Assembly (NCBI RefSeq): GCF_030053115.1
Contig: NZ_CP125619.1
Location: 249,001 to 313,000 of the forward strand
Direction: 5' to 3'
DNA from: Pseudomonas svalbardensis
Lineage (GTDB): Bacteria; Pseudomonadota; Gammaproteobacteria; Pseudomonadales; Pseudomonadaceae
DNA: 64,000 bases
Below are positions 9,931 through 20,063 of this stretch, in pieces (the stretch's first letter is position 1; every line of letters begins with the position of its first letter). The notes under the pieces were generated by a model. The model made no database searches. It was not told the origin of the DNA and saw only the letters and a program-made list of their open reading frames with translations. Both the position numbers and the translations under genes were made by a program.

Positions 9931-11244
9931 ATGAAAACCCCCGTTTGGTTCCCCCAGAGTTTTTTCTCCCGCACCCTGTGGCTGGTGCTGATCGTCGTTC
10001 TGTTCTCCAAGGCGCTGACCCTGGTTTACTTGTTGATGAACGAAGACGTGCTGGTGGACCGCCAATACAGCCACGGCGTCGCCCTGACGCTGCGCGCTTA
10101 TTGGGCGGCCGATGAAGAAAACCGCACGAAGATTGCCGATGCCGCGACCCTGATCCGGGTAGTGGGCGCTGGTGTGCCGGAAGGCGAGCAACATTGGCCT
10201 TACAGCGAGATCTATCAGCGGCAGATGCAAGCGGAGCTGGGTGACGACACCGAAGTGCGATTACGCATGCACTCGCCGCCGGCCCTGTGGGTTCGGGCGC
10301 CTAGCCTGGGCGATGGCTGGCTGAAAGTGCCGCTTTACCCGCATCCATTGCGCGGCCAGAAAATCTGGAACGTACTCGGCTGGTTTCTCGCGATCGGACT
10401 GCTGTCCACCGCCTCGGCGTGGATCTTCGTCAGTCAGCTCAATCAACCATTGAAACGTCTGGTCTATGCCGCGAGGCAACTCGGCCAGGGCCGCAGCGTG
10501 CGTCTGCCGATCAGCGATACGCCGAGTGAAATGACCGAGGTTTACCGCGCCTTCAACCAGATGGCGGAAGACGTCGAACAGGCGGGGCGTGAGCGCGAAT
10601 TGATGCTGGCCGGGGTGTCCCACGACCTGCGCACACCGTTGACCCGGTTACGGCTATCTCTGGAACTCATGGGCGACCACAGCGATCTGACCGACGACAT
10701 GGTCCGCGATATCGAAGACATGGACGCGATTCTCGACCAGTTCCTGGCGTTCATTCGCGATGGTCGCGACGAGTCGGTGGAAGAGGTGGACCTGAGCGAT
10801 CTGGTGCGCGAAGTCGCGGCGCCGTACAACCAGAACGAAGAGAAAGTGCGCCTGCGCCTGGAGCCGATTCAGCCGTTTCCGTTGCGTCGGGTGTCGATGA
10901 AGCGGCTGTTGAACAACCTGATTGGCAACGCCTTGCATCACGCCGGCAGCGGTGTCGAAGTGGCGGCTTATGTGTCCGGCGATACCAGCGCGCCGTATGT
11001 GGTGCTGAGTGTCATGGACCGTGGGGCGGGGATTGATCCGTCTGAGCTGGAGGCTATTTTCAACCCGTTTACTCGGGGTGACCGAGCCCGTGGCGGGAAG
11101 GGGACCGGGTTGGGCTTGGCGATCGTGAAGCGGATTGCTTCGATGCACGGCGGGAATGTTGAACTGCGCAATCGGTCTGGTGGTGGGCTGGAAGCGCGAG
11201 TGCGATTGCCGCTTGGGTTGATGCTGCCGCGGGATGCCGTCTAA
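9931..11244 (+). CDS. envZ: Osmosensor histidine kinase EnvZ
   Basis: This 437-residue inner-membrane kinase is the partner of OmpR. There is one membrane segment near the N-terminus (LWLVLIVVLFSKALTLVYLL), a periplasmic part, and a second segment around IWNVLGWFLAIGLLSTASAW. A HAMP domain follows (FVSQLNQPLKRLVYAARQLG). The phosphoacceptor is H231 in GVSHDLRTPLTRLRLS, and the ATP-binding domain has NLIGNALHHA, DRGAGIDP and GKGTGLGLAIV boxes. No strong ribosome-binding site precedes the ATG, consistent with low expression. Confidence 0.92.
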   Translation: MKTPVWFPQSFFSRTLWLVLIVVLFSKALTLVYLLMNEDVLVDRQYSHGVALTLRAYWAADEENRTKIADAATLIRVVGAGVPEGEQHWPYSEIYQRQMQAELGDDTEVRLRMHSPPALWVRAPSLGDGWLKVPLYPHPLRGQKIWNVLGWFLAIGLLSTASAWIFVSQLNQPLKRLVYAARQLGQGRSVRLPISDTPSEMTEVYRAFNQMAEDVEQAGRERELMLAGVSHDLRTPLTRLRLSLELMGDHSDLTDDMVRDIEDMDAILDQFLAFIRDGRDESVEEVDLSDLVREVAAPYNQNEEKVRLRLEPIQPFPLRRVSMKRLLNNLIGNALHHAGSGVEVAAYVSGDTSAPYVVLSVMDRGAGIDPSELEAIFNPFTRGDRARGGKGTGLGLAIVKRIASMHGGNVELRNRSGGGLEARVRLPLGLMLPRDAV

Positions 11245-11247
11245 CCC

Positions 11248-11278
11248 GATCGTTCCCACGCAGCGCGTGGGAACGATC
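11248..11278. repeat. Short palindromic repeat, GATCGTTCCCACGC type
   Basis: The palindrome CGATCGTTCCCACGC, AGC, GCGTGGGAACGATC lies between the convergent ends of envZ and rimK. It is another copy of the repeat seen at 384-414. Confidence 0.75.
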
Positions 11279-11284
11279 AGTGTG

Positions 11285-12190
11285 TCAACCCTTGCCTTTG
11301 GTCCGCGTCATATTCGGCCCACCATTCTTCTCAAGATGCTCGATGATGATCCCCGCCACGTCCTTGCTGGTGGTGGTTTCAATCCCTTCAAGTCCCGGCG
11401 AGGAGTTCACTTCCATCACCAGCGGCCCGTGATTGGAACGCAGGATATCCACACCAGCGACCGCCAACCCCATGACCTTCGCCGCACGCAACGCCGTCAT
11501 GCGTTCTTCCGGTGTGATCTTGATCAGGCTGGCACTGCCGCCGCGATGCAGGTTGGAGCGAAACTCCCCAGGCTTCGCCTGGCGTTTCATCGCCGCGATC
11601 ACCTTGTCGCCCACCACGAAGCAGCGAATGTCCGCCCCGCCGGCCTCCTTGATGTATTCCTGAACCATGATGTTCTGCTTCAGGCCCATGAACGCCTCGA
11701 TCACCGACTCCGCCGCCGTCGCCGTTTCACACAGCACGACGCCGATGCCCTGAGTGCCTTCCAGCACCTTGATCACCAGCGGCGCACCGTTGACCATCTC
11801 GATCAAGTCGGGAATGTCATCCGGGGAGTGCGCAAAACCGGTGACCGGCAAACCGATTCCTCGGCGCGACAGCAATTGCAGCGAACGTAGTTTGTCCCGC
11901 GAGCGGGCGATGGCCACCGATTCATTGAGCGGGAACACCCCCATCATTTCGAACTGACGCAACACCGCGCAGCCATAAAACGTCACCGACGCGCCAATCC
12001 GCGGGATTACCGCATCGAAACCCTCCAGCGGCTTGCCGCGGTAGTGGATCTGCGGCTTGTGGCTGGCGATGTTCATGTAGGCGCGCAGGGTGTCGATCAC
12101 CACCATTTCATGGCCACGCTCGGTACCGGCTTCGACCAGACGACGAGTGGAATACAGACGTGGGTTCCGCGACAGCACAGCGATCTTCAT
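11285..12190 (-). CDS. rimK: Ribosomal protein S6 glutamate ligase RimK
   Basis: This 301-residue ATP-grasp ligase adds glutamate residues to the C-terminus of ribosomal protein S6. Visible signatures are [20 protein letters not shown] at the N-terminus, the ATP-binding [19 protein letters not shown], and the metal-binding [20 protein letters not shown]. It overlaps the upstream rimB by 4 bp (ATGA). In P. fluorescens, RimK is known to tune ribosome composition and virulence-related proteins, and its activity responds to c-di-GMP. The gene order here matches that rimABK locus. Confidence 0.94.
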   Translation of the reverse strand: MKIAVLSRNPRLYSTRRLVEAGTERGHEMVVIDTLRAYMNIASHKPQIHYRGKPLEGFDAVIPRIGASVTFYGCAVLRQFEMMGVFPLNESVAIARSRDKLRSLQLLSRRGIGLPVTGFAHSPDDIPDLIEMVNGAPLVIKVLEGTQGIGVVLCETATAAESVIEAFMGLKQNIMVQEYIKEAGGADIRCFVVGDKVIAAMKRQAKPGEFRSNLHRGGSASLIKITPEERMTALRAAKVMGLAVAGVDILRSNHGPLVMEVNSSPGLEGIETTTSKDVAGIIIEHLEKNGGPNMTRTKGKG

Positions 12191-12666
12191 GCAACACCTG
12201 TGGAGGAGGTAGATACCGGGAACACCGGCTTGTCTTGTACGTACTTAATGCCCGGGTTGACCACCAACTGGCCGTCGATCAAGGCTTTGGAACCGAGTAA
12301 CAGGCGATAACGCATGGACTTGCGGCAGGCGAGGGTGAACTCGACCCGCCAGACCCGATCACCGAGGGCCAGGGTGGTGCTGACCACGTAACGCATCTGC
12401 GCGTGGCCGTTAGAGCTTTTGATGGTTTTCATCGTCACCAGGGGTGCTTCGCAGCGCCGGTGACGCAGTTGCACCACCGTGCCCAAGTGAGCAGTAAAGC
12501 GCACCCACTGCTCCCCGTCGCGCTCGAACGGTTCGATATCGGTGGCATGCAGGCTGGAGGTGCTGGCGCCGGTGTCGATTTTTGCGCGCAGGCCCGCGAC
12601 TCCCAAATCCGGGAGCGCCACCCACTCGCGCAGACCGACAACGGTCAAATGGTCAAATGTCTTCAA
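12187..12666 (-). CDS. rimB: RimB, retropepsin-like protease (ATP-dependent zinc protease family)
   Basis: This 159-residue protein has the aspartic-protease-like core [19 protein letters not shown], where the DTGA motif is the catalytic signature of the retropepsin-like fold. Members are often named ATP-dependent zinc proteases. In P. fluorescens RimB acts on glutamylated S6 in opposition to, or together with, RimK. The start appears to be a TTG at 12664-12666 ([11 protein letters not shown]); no ATG lies close by and no strong ribosome-binding site is visible. It sits 16 bp after the EAL gene and overlaps rimK by 4 bp. Confidence 0.85.
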   Translation of the reverse strand: MKTFDHLTVVGLREWVALPDLGVAGLRAKIDTGASTSSLHATDIEPFERDGEQWVRFTAHLGTVVQLRHRRCEAPLVTMKTIKSSNGHAQMRYVVSTTLALGDRVWRVEFTLACRKSMRYRLLLGSKALIDGQLVVNPGIKYVQDKPVFPVSTSSTGVA

Positions 12667-12682
12667 TAGGAAAAACCGGCGA

Positions 12683-13462
12683 TTAACGCGTCCAGGCCCC
12701 AGGTGTTACCTGGGCCAACGCTTTGAATGCGGGCTTGGCGAACCAGTAACCCTGCATCAGAAAAATTCCACAGTCCGCCAGGAAATCCCGTTCTCCGGCG
12801 CTTTCGATCCCTTCGGCAATGACTGTAACGTTCAGCTCCGCACAGATTGTGACAATCCCTCGAACGATAGCCTGACGAACACGATCGCGGTCGACATCGC
12901 GGATCAGTGCCATGTCGAGTTTGATCAGGTCCGGTTGGAAATCAGCCAGCAGATTGAGCCCCGAGTAGCCCGCGCCGAAATCGTCGATGGCGGTCTTGAA
13001 GCCGAATTCGCGGTATTCACGCAGAATATTGGTCAAATGGCGATAGTTATCTACGTGCTGACTTTCCAGGGTTTCGAAAATCAGCCGGTCGATGGGGAAG
13101 TTGTGTTTTTTCGCTGCTTCCAGCGTGCTTTGAATACACAGTTCCGGGCGGTACACGGCGTTGGGCATGAAGTTGATCGACAGATGCGTCTGCATCCCTA
13201 GATTCGCCGCGCCTTCAATGGCTCGGGTCCGACAGAGCTGGTCGAAGCGGTAGCGGTTGTCCTCGGTGATCTGATCGAGAACCGACAGTGCACCCTCACC
13301 CTTTACACCGCGCACGAGCGCCTCATGGGCGAAAATCGACTGATCTCGCAAATCGACGATCGGTTGGTAGGCAAAGGTAAAATCGAAGCCTAAAGGCTCG
13401 CTTTGCTGGCAACCCTGGCAACCTCCCTTGGGCGAGGTCAATGAAGACGGAAATATAGTCAC
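12683..13462 (-). CDS. rimA: EAL-domain c-di-GMP phosphodiesterase (RimA)
   Basis: This 259-residue stand-alone EAL protein has no sensory or membrane domain. The signature EALVRG lies near residue 45. The downstream metal-binding and loop-6 motifs (LSINFMPN, IFETLESQHV, KTAIDDFGAGYSGLNLLADF and VIAEGIES) are all intact, so catalysis is likely. A CQGCQ pair near residue 15 is a possible redox or metal site. Translation begins at a GTG (13460-13462). As the first gene of rimABK it links c-di-GMP level to S6 modification. Confidence 0.88.
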   Translation of the reverse strand: MTIFPSSLTSPKGGCQGCQQSEPLGFDFTFAYQPIVDLRDQSIFAHEALVRGVKGEGALSVLDQITEDNRYRFDQLCRTRAIEGAANLGMQTHLSINFMPNAVYRPELCIQSTLEAAKKHNFPIDRLIFETLESQHVDNYRHLTNILREYREFGFKTAIDDFGAGYSGLNLLADFQPDLIKLDMALIRDVDRDRVRQAIVRGIVTICAELNVTVIAEGIESAGERDFLADCGIFLMQGYWFAKPAFKALAQVTPGAWTR

Positions 13463-13578
13463 TCAATCACTCCATGCCGGTGAGCCGGCCAAGTCGACAT
13501 TCTATCTGGAGGGCCGAGTTCTTGCGCCCGACAGAAACGGTAGTACAGTTCCGACTATGGGCTAAAAGAGGAATTCAA

Positions 13579-13986
13579 GTGGCACAAAAACAGGAAGAGG
13601 ACGACAAGATTCGTCTCGATAAATGGTTGTGGGCCGCGCGTTTTTATAAAACACGCGCCTTGGCCAAAGCGGCGATAGAAAGCGGCAAGGTGCATTGCCG
13701 GGGCGAGCGCTGCAAACCGGGCAAGGAACCGAGGATCGGCGACGAGTTTCAGATTCGCGCAGGGTTCGAGGAACGCACAGTGGTGGTTCAGGCGCTGTCG
13801 ATCGTACGCCGTGGCGCACCGGAGGCTCAGGCGCTCTACGCTGAAACCGACGCCAGCATCGCCAAGCGCGAGGCGGCTGCGGCCATGCGCAAGGCTGGTT
13901 CGCTGGGCGTGAGCACCGATGGCAAGCCGAGCAAGAAGCAGCGACGGGATTTGTTCAAGTTTCGTGGAAGCAGCAACGACGAGTAA
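13579..13986 (+). CDS. hslR: Heat-shock RNA-binding protein Hsp15 (HslR)
   Basis: This 135-residue S4-domain protein rescues stalled 50S subunits carrying peptidyl-tRNA after heat stress. The S4 fold is seen in IRLDKWLWAARFYKTRALAK and AIESGKVHCRGERCKPGKE. A basic C-terminal tail (SKKQRRDLFKFRGS) follows. I choose the GTG at 13579-13581, because AGAGGA lies 6-7 bases upstream and the length then equals that of Hsp15. The longer in-frame start at 13474 would add 35 unrelated residues. It is divergent from rimABK. Confidence 0.92.
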   Translation: MAQKQEEDDKIRLDKWLWAARFYKTRALAKAAIESGKVHCRGERCKPGKEPRIGDEFQIRAGFEERTVVVQALSIVRRGAPEAQALYAETDASIAKREAAAAMRKAGSLGVSTDGKPSKKQRRDLFKFRGSSNDE

Positions 13987-14011
13987 GTCAGTTGCTTCTG
14001 TGTTGCCTGTG

Positions 14012-14098
14012 AAGCAGCCTTCGCGAGCAAGCCCGCACCCACAGTTGACCGCGTACTCCCCGGCGACTCGGTTTAATGTGTGCGGGCTTGCTCGCGAA
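14012..14098. repeat. Inverted REP pair
   Basis: CTTCGCGAGCAAGCCCGCAC on the left faces GTGCGGGCTTGCTCGCGAAC on the right, about 40 bases apart. It follows hslR and sits at the broken end of the PAP2-like remnant. Confidence 0.85.
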
Positions 14099-14099
14099 C

Positions 14100-14364
14100 G
14101 AGCGCGCAGCACTCGCCTGGCAGGCGAATTTGGCGAACAACATGCGGATAAACAGCGGAATCACCCCAACCACCGCATTGAGGGACGCAGACTTGCAATT
14201 GCCCAAACGTGTAGCCATATCGGGTTAATCGCCAGCAGCGCGTTGGATGGGTGAAAGCGCCACTCGTCGAAAACCAAACACAGCCTCTGATCTGTAGGCC
14301 ATAACCAAAAGGCCAGCAGTACCAGAGGCAAAAAATTGCATAAGCCAACCGGCGTACATTCCAC
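14100..14364 (-). pseudogene. Broken PAP2-like membrane phosphatase fragment
   Basis: The 511-bp stretch between hslR and hslO holds no intact gene, but two adjoining minus-strand frames read like one membrane protein. From about 14364, one frame gives NFLPLVLLAFWLWPTDQR and FDEWRFHPSNALLAINPIWL, then HVWAIASLRPS. Around 14185 the sense continues in another frame as NAVVGVIPLFIRMLFAKFAC. This resembles the N-terminal half of PAP2-family phosphatases, with the catalytic C-terminal half missing, possibly lost at the adjacent REP pair. Identification is by pattern only. Confidence 0.45.
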
Positions 14365-14497
14365 CTTGCTTGGAACAAACCCGGATTGTTCATAAAATGC
14401 GGCTCACGGCTGAACATTGCGCACCCGAGTGGTGCCGCAGAGGCGCAATTTCTCACTGTTTGAATTCATTTTGTCATTACTTCAGATACCCAGACCT

Positions 14498-15400
14498 ATG
14501 ACCGATTTACCGGATACCGACTACACCCAACGCTTCATCTTCGATGACAGCGACACCCGCGGCGAGCTGGTCGGGTTGGAGCGTAGCTACGCCGAAGTCC
14601 TCGCTAAACACCCTTACCCGGAGCCGGTTGCACAACTGCTCGGCGAGCTGATGGCGGCGGCATCGTTGTTGGTCGGCACTTTGAAGTTCGATGGCTTGCT
14701 GATTCTCCAGGCCCGTTCCGAAGGCCCGATTCCGCTGCTGATGATCGAGTGCTCCAGCGAGCGCGAAATCCGTGGCCTGGCCCGATACGAAGCCGAGCAG
14801 ATCGCGCCGGATGCGACCCTCGCCGACCTGATGCCCAACGGCGTATTGGCGTTGACCGTCGACCCGACCCAGGGCCAGCGTTACCAGGGCATCGTCGACC
14901 TCGATGGCGAAACCCTGTCGGAGTGCTTCACTAACTACTTCGTGATGTCCCAACAAGTCGGTACGCGTTTCTGGTTGTACGCCGATGGTCGTCGCGCCCG
15001 TGGCCTGTTGTTGCAACAACTGCCTGCTGATCGTTTGAAAGACGAAGAAGAACGCGCCGCCAGCTGGCAGCACATCACCGCGCTGGGCAGCACCCTGACC
15101 GCCGATGAATTGCTGAGCCTGGACAACGAAACCATCCTCCATCGTCTCTACCACGAAGAGCAGGTTCGTCTTTTCGATGTGCAGAAACTACGCTTCCGTT
15201 GCAGCTGCTCCCGCGAACGTTCTGCCAATGCGCTGGTCAGTTTGGGTCTGGAAGATGCCCAGTCACTCGTGATCGAACATGGCGGCAACATTGAGATTGA
15301 TTGCCAGTTTTGCAACGAGCGCTACCTGTTCGACGCCGCCGATATCGCTCAATTATTCGCCGGCGCGGGTGTTGATACGCCGTCAGATACCCGTCACTAA
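14498..15400 (+). CDS. hslO: Redox-regulated chaperone Hsp33 (HslO)
   Basis: This 300-residue cytoplasmic holdase is activated by oxidation. The four zinc-binding cysteines occur as CSC ([10 protein letters not shown]) and CQFC ([12 protein letters not shown]) near the C-terminus, exactly the Hsp33 redox switch. The N-terminal domain includes [21 protein letters not shown] choose the ATG at 14498-14500 ([13 protein letters not shown]), 27 codons inside the longest frame, as it gives the usual N-terminus and length. It lies between hslR and pckA, the usual Pseudomonas order. Confidence 0.94.
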   Translation: MTDLPDTDYTQRFIFDDSDTRGELVGLERSYAEVLAKHPYPEPVAQLLGELMAAASLLVGTLKFDGLLILQARSEGPIPLLMIECSSEREIRGLARYEAEQIAPDATLADLMPNGVLALTVDPTQGQRYQGIVDLDGETLSECFTNYFVMSQQVGTRFWLYADGRRARGLLLQQLPADRLKDEEERAASWQHITALGSTLTADELLSLDNETILHRLYHEEQVRLFDVQKLRFRCSCSRERSANALVSLGLEDAQSLVIEHGGNIEIDCQFCNERYLFDAADIAQLFAGAGVDTPSDTRH

Positions 15401-15443
15401 AACGGTTCAGCGCAGGTAAATTCACTGGTTTGTGCCGGAATAA

Positions 15444-17123
<1,680 letters not shown>

Positions 17124-17142
17124 GGCTTGGATTTAGCGAATG

Positions 17143-17172
17143 AAAAAGCCGCCCATTTGGGGCGGCTTTTTT
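17143..17172 (+). terminator. pckA intrinsic terminator
   Basis: AAAAAGCCGCCC, loop ATTT, GGGGCGGCTTTTTT is a strong bidirectional hairpin 20 bp after the pckA stop. Its flanks and arms are nearly repeated at the other end of the adjacent AT-rich island (see 20505 and 21953). Confidence 0.92.
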
Positions 17173-17222
17173 GTGGGATTATTGTCGGTTTCTTTAATAG
17201 GTTTTTACGTAATCGTTAAATA

Positions 17223-17885
17223 TTAAAAAAGAGAGTTTTGTTTTTGGCCGATACTGATTTTATAAAGGTCTTCAATCTGCGCGAGAAAAATATTCTGCCC
17301 GCCATAACTAGGATGTCTAAACTTAAAAATGTCAATATTGCTTGTTAGTCTTTCGGCAGAAGCTGCTGCATCGTTACCAATTGCTATAATTCTGCGTGGC
17401 CTTAATGTAATTATAAGATCATTTAAAAGCTCTTCGCCAATTTTGCGTTCTGACGTATTGTGCGTTCTGTTCGAAAAAGGATCACCACTTTCGTGTGGAT
17501 GAAGGGGGAAAACATTCCAAAGAAAAATATTCTCCTTAATCTTGCTTAGGGCGCTCCAGATAACAGCTGCGGTTCTTTCTGCGACGGGGGAACCATTCGT
17601 TACCCTAGGAATATCCAAACCCCACCGATGAGCATGACTATCTATATTGACGTCGTCAGTTAGCGCTAAACCAGTACGGCGTCCGCCGCGATATCCGAGA
17701 TCTCGACCAATCCATATGGAGTCTACTTCGACTTTAGATGCTGCTTCAATTATCTTAAGCAACGACTCTCTGCGCTCGATTGGAGCATTTGGCTTGTCAA
17801 ACTTTTCGCAAAAATCAGAATATGGATTAAATGTGTTGTCCAGCTTCAGCGAACTGAGTGAGTTAACGAAGTTTGAAGGGGTCAT
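17223..17885 (-). CDS. Uracil-DNA glycosylase superfamily protein
   Basis: This 220-residue protein carries motifs of the UDG fold. WIGRDLGYRGGRRTGLALTD (residues 58-77) aligns with the catalytic motif A, with D62 at the position of the catalytic Asp/Asn/Glu. It is followed by LWNVFPLHPHESGDPFSNRT and by FRHPSYGG, where HPS (191-193) is the motif B intercalating loop. It may excise or act on a base or modified nucleotide. It is the last gene of the AT-rich four-gene operon, starting 2 bp after the MazG-like gene. The substrate is unknown, and it differs from chromosomal Ung. Confidence 0.75.
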   Translation of the reverse strand: MTPSNFVNSLSSLKLDNTFNPYSDFCEKFDKPNAPIERRESLLKIIEAASKVEVDSIWIGRDLGYRGGRRTGLALTDDVNIDSHAHRWGLDIPRVTNGSPVAERTAAVIWSALSKIKENIFLWNVFPLHPHESGDPFSNRTHNTSERKIGEELLNDLIITLRPRRIIAIGNDAAASAERLTSNIDIFKFRHPSYGGQNIFLAQIEDLYKISIGQKQNSLF

Positions 17886-17887
17886 AT

Positions 17888-19006
17888 CTATTTCCTCAGT
17901 GGCTTATAGCTAATGGTTCGTTTTTTTCGATCCCCTATAATTATTCCGCCTTTGTTCTTTTTCATTTTTCTAAATACCTTGTAGCCGTCTAGAATGGCCC
18001 TTTCCCACAATTTTAAAGGGCATTTTTCGACTTCGTAGCCAGAAACAAATTGCTGGATGTTTTTTAGGACGTCGAAGGATAACCTATCTTGGTTTTTAAA
18101 GAAATTCGATTCTTTCGCAATTGAAAATATCCAAGCTGTGAGACCTTCTTCAATAACAATTGCTCTTCCTCCGTCTTGTATCTCGTCAGCTTTTGGATCG
18201 CTTTTTCTTTTATGTTTTATAAGTGATCTAAAAGTTGGAGACCAATTGAGGATTGCAGCGTTCGCCATGTGGAACACATCATGAAATCTATAGCCGTCAG
18301 GGTCTTTTATATTATCGGTCAAAGGGTCTCCGATAAATACGTTGTGCCATTTTAAATAGCTTTTCCCGTTGCTACGTTCGGATATTTCTATTTTAAATTT
18401 CGTCGGTATCTGTTCATCTTTAGAGAATTTTTCGTCAAAGCTCCTTAGCGTTTTACGTTTTGGCTTCAAGAAGCGCCCTTCAGTTTTATCTAGGTTGTAG
18501 CGGAGTATTTCGGAAAAGCCTATTTTTGATGCTCTTACTGTTTTGAGATAGGCATTGAAGAACCCTTTTAACAGGTTTTTGTTTTTTTTTGATTTGGTTT
18601 GGCACTTCAGAATATTTGCAGCAGATTTTCCAAGATTGCGAAGGGCCGTTCTGAACTTGGGGTTTGGGAAAGTTGTTAGATGTGCGATAGGGCCGTCAGG
18701 GTGATCAGTTGGGAAAAGTGTTGTAGTTTTTCGAGTTTTAAATGATGCAGGTATTAGCTGGTCTAGCCTATACCCTAATTCATCAGTTATACGCGCTAAA
18801 TACCAAAAAGCATCACCTAATTCTTCCGTGATGGCTCGTTGATAATGAAAGGCCATGCCATCTCTTTTATGTTTTTTAGCAGTGGTTAATATGCTGCCTA
18901 CTTCGCCATATAGACCAAATAACAATAGTTTTATATCTTTAAGTTTGTCAGTTTTCCTGATTCGCAATGAGTACTCGTGTAGCGTGAAGTCAATTTCTTT
19001 GCTCAT
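17888..19006 (-). CDS. MazG-like protein with C-terminal extension domain
   Basis: This 372-residue protein starts with a MazG-type alpha-helical fold: LLFGLYGEVGSILTTAKK and ITEELGDAFWYLARI (residues 28-73). MazG enzymes hydrolyse nucleoside triphosphates to monophosphates and pyrophosphate. Of the usual ExxE...ExxD metal ligands, E35, E62 and D65 are present, but the second Glu of the first pair is Ser38, so activity may be altered. Residues ~200-372 form a second conserved domain (DGYRFHDVFHMANAAILNWS, DGGRAIVIEEGLTAW), like the MazG C-terminal domain of nucleotide-modification loci. Codon use is AT-rich. Confidence 0.75.
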   Translation of the reverse strand: MSKEIDFTLHEYSLRIRKTDKLKDIKLLLFGLYGEVGSILTTAKKHKRDGMAFHYQRAITEELGDAFWYLARITDELGYRLDQLIPASFKTRKTTTLFPTDHPDGPIAHLTTFPNPKFRTALRNLGKSAANILKCQTKSKKNKNLLKGFFNAYLKTVRASKIGFSEILRYNLDKTEGRFLKPKRKTLRSFDEKFSKDEQIPTKFKIEISERSNGKSYLKWHNVFIGDPLTDNIKDPDGYRFHDVFHMANAAILNWSPTFRSLIKHKRKSDPKADEIQDGGRAIVIEEGLTAWIFSIAKESNFFKNQDRLSFDVLKNIQQFVSGYEVEKCPLKLWERAILDGYKVFRKMKKNKGGIIIGDRKKRTISYKPLRK

Positions 19007-19033
19007 GTTTACTCCTTTAAACTTTCTTTTGCG

Positions 19034-19606
19034 CTACCAGGAAATTGGAGGGCCGAAATATCCTTGGTCGAGACTTAATAACCAGTCTCTTACATCTGAT
19101 TTAAAGGATTCAGGAAAATGTCGTTTGAACCCGGGTCCTCTTTTTATTATATTTGATAGTTCTGGTGGAATAGCTAGTGAAGACTTACCCCAATAGGCAT
19201 AGCGCTCACCTATGAGAACATTTCTGCTCTTTAAATCTGTTTTGATGTTTTCACGGCAGGGCGTACCATCATTAAGGGTGTGATGCGAGTCTTCCTGTAT
19301 AACGTCGTTACCTTCAAAGTGATATATGTTGTCTCCGAAGGCTTGTTTTTTGCTGCCAAACATATTAGGGCGCTTTACTCTGAAGCGTGGATCTTCCCAG
19401 TATTGTTGGAAGTTTGAAACCTCTGATACTTCCATGAAATAGACTATCTCATTATTTTTTGGAGATGCTCGCGTTCCAATAATTATATCTCCTACCTCGG
19501 CCCTCTCTCTTATTGGTGGTTTACAGGTGGCAAGCGTGCAATACCCTCCAAACGGGTTTGGAGCGAATCCGAAGTCTCTGGCTACAACGTAGGAAAAAAT
19601 ATTCAT
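19034..19606 (-). CDS. Nmad2-like (nucleotide modification associated domain 2) protein
   Basis: This 190-residue protein begins SYVVARDFGFAPNPFGGYCT and continues with VGDIIIGTRASPKNNEIVYF, the pattern I associate with the Nmad2 family, described computationally from DNA-modification gene neighbourhoods. The C-terminus YFGPPISW is also typical. No enzymatic residues can be assigned; the fold may bind modified nucleotides. It lies 4 bp after the TIR-like gene and 27 bp before the MazG-like gene, so all are probably co-transcribed. Confidence 0.65.
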   Translation of the reverse strand: MNIFSYVVARDFGFAPNPFGGYCTLATCKPPIRERAEVGDIIIGTRASPKNNEIVYFMEVSEVSNFQQYWEDPRFRVKRPNMFGSKKQAFGDNIYHFEGNDVIQEDSHHTLNDGTPCRENIKTDLKSRNVLIGERYAYWGKSSLAIPPELSNIIKRGPGFKRHFPESFKSDVRDWLLSLDQGYFGPPISW

Positions 19607-19610
19607 AATA

Positions 19611-20063
19611 TCAACCGCATATGTGTTTATTTATTTTTCTTTTTGTTGGCGGCGTGCCGTCTGGATTAGTCCATGTAGGAGTTTCACTCATAATATTATC
19701 TATGAAGTTCTCATCATATACACATACGCCATCCCCCAATTGGTCCATGCACGCCCCCAAGTCTTGAGGTTCGGCATCATCTAGCCAAATACCAATAATT
19801 CTTATGTTCTTTTTGTTGGCGCTTTCTATGCAGTAGTTCATGCATGGATGGTCTTTTGTTTGTTTTGATAAGTAAACTATGAGGAGGTCAATGAGCTTGA
19901 TCTCATTATCGATCTCTTCGATTATCGTACAATGTGCACCCTCTGCTAACGGTAGATCTATGTTTCTCTGATCTATTTTTTCGTGCTGTAGATCAGCAAG
20001 GATCTTGTTATGTTCGGTGTGATGAGCACCTGAGTAAGCTATTAGTGCGGTAGTGTATTTCAT
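19611..20063 (-). CDS. TIR-like domain protein
   Basis: This 150-residue protein is the first gene of the island operon. Residues 58-95 (LIDLLIVYLSKQTKDHPCMN, then YCIESANKKNIRIIGIWL) follow the TIR-like DUF1863/ThsB pattern: a strand ending in S/T, a conserved aromatic region with Glu (E80), then a strand with IIGI. E80 would be the candidate catalytic Glu of an NAD(P)- or nucleotide-cleaving TIR. It has no extra domain, unlike many TIR effectors. Assignment rests on motif pattern alone; a flavodoxin-like non-enzymatic role is possible. Confidence 0.55.
   Translation of the reverse strand: MKYTTALIAYSGAHHTEHNKILADLQHEKIDQRNIDLPLAEGAHCTIIEEIDNEIKLIDLLIVYLSKQTKDHPCMNYCIESANKKNIRIIGIWLDDAEPQDLGACMDQLGDGVCVYDENFIDNIMSETPTWTNPDGTPPTKRKINKHICG

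Noticed and set aside
9072..10010. A 312-codon minus-strand frame opposite ompR and envZ
   Set aside because: It covers a REP-containing gap and the antisense of ompR, and its sequence is low-complexity Arg/Gln/His-rich, as is usual for GC-rich shadow frames.
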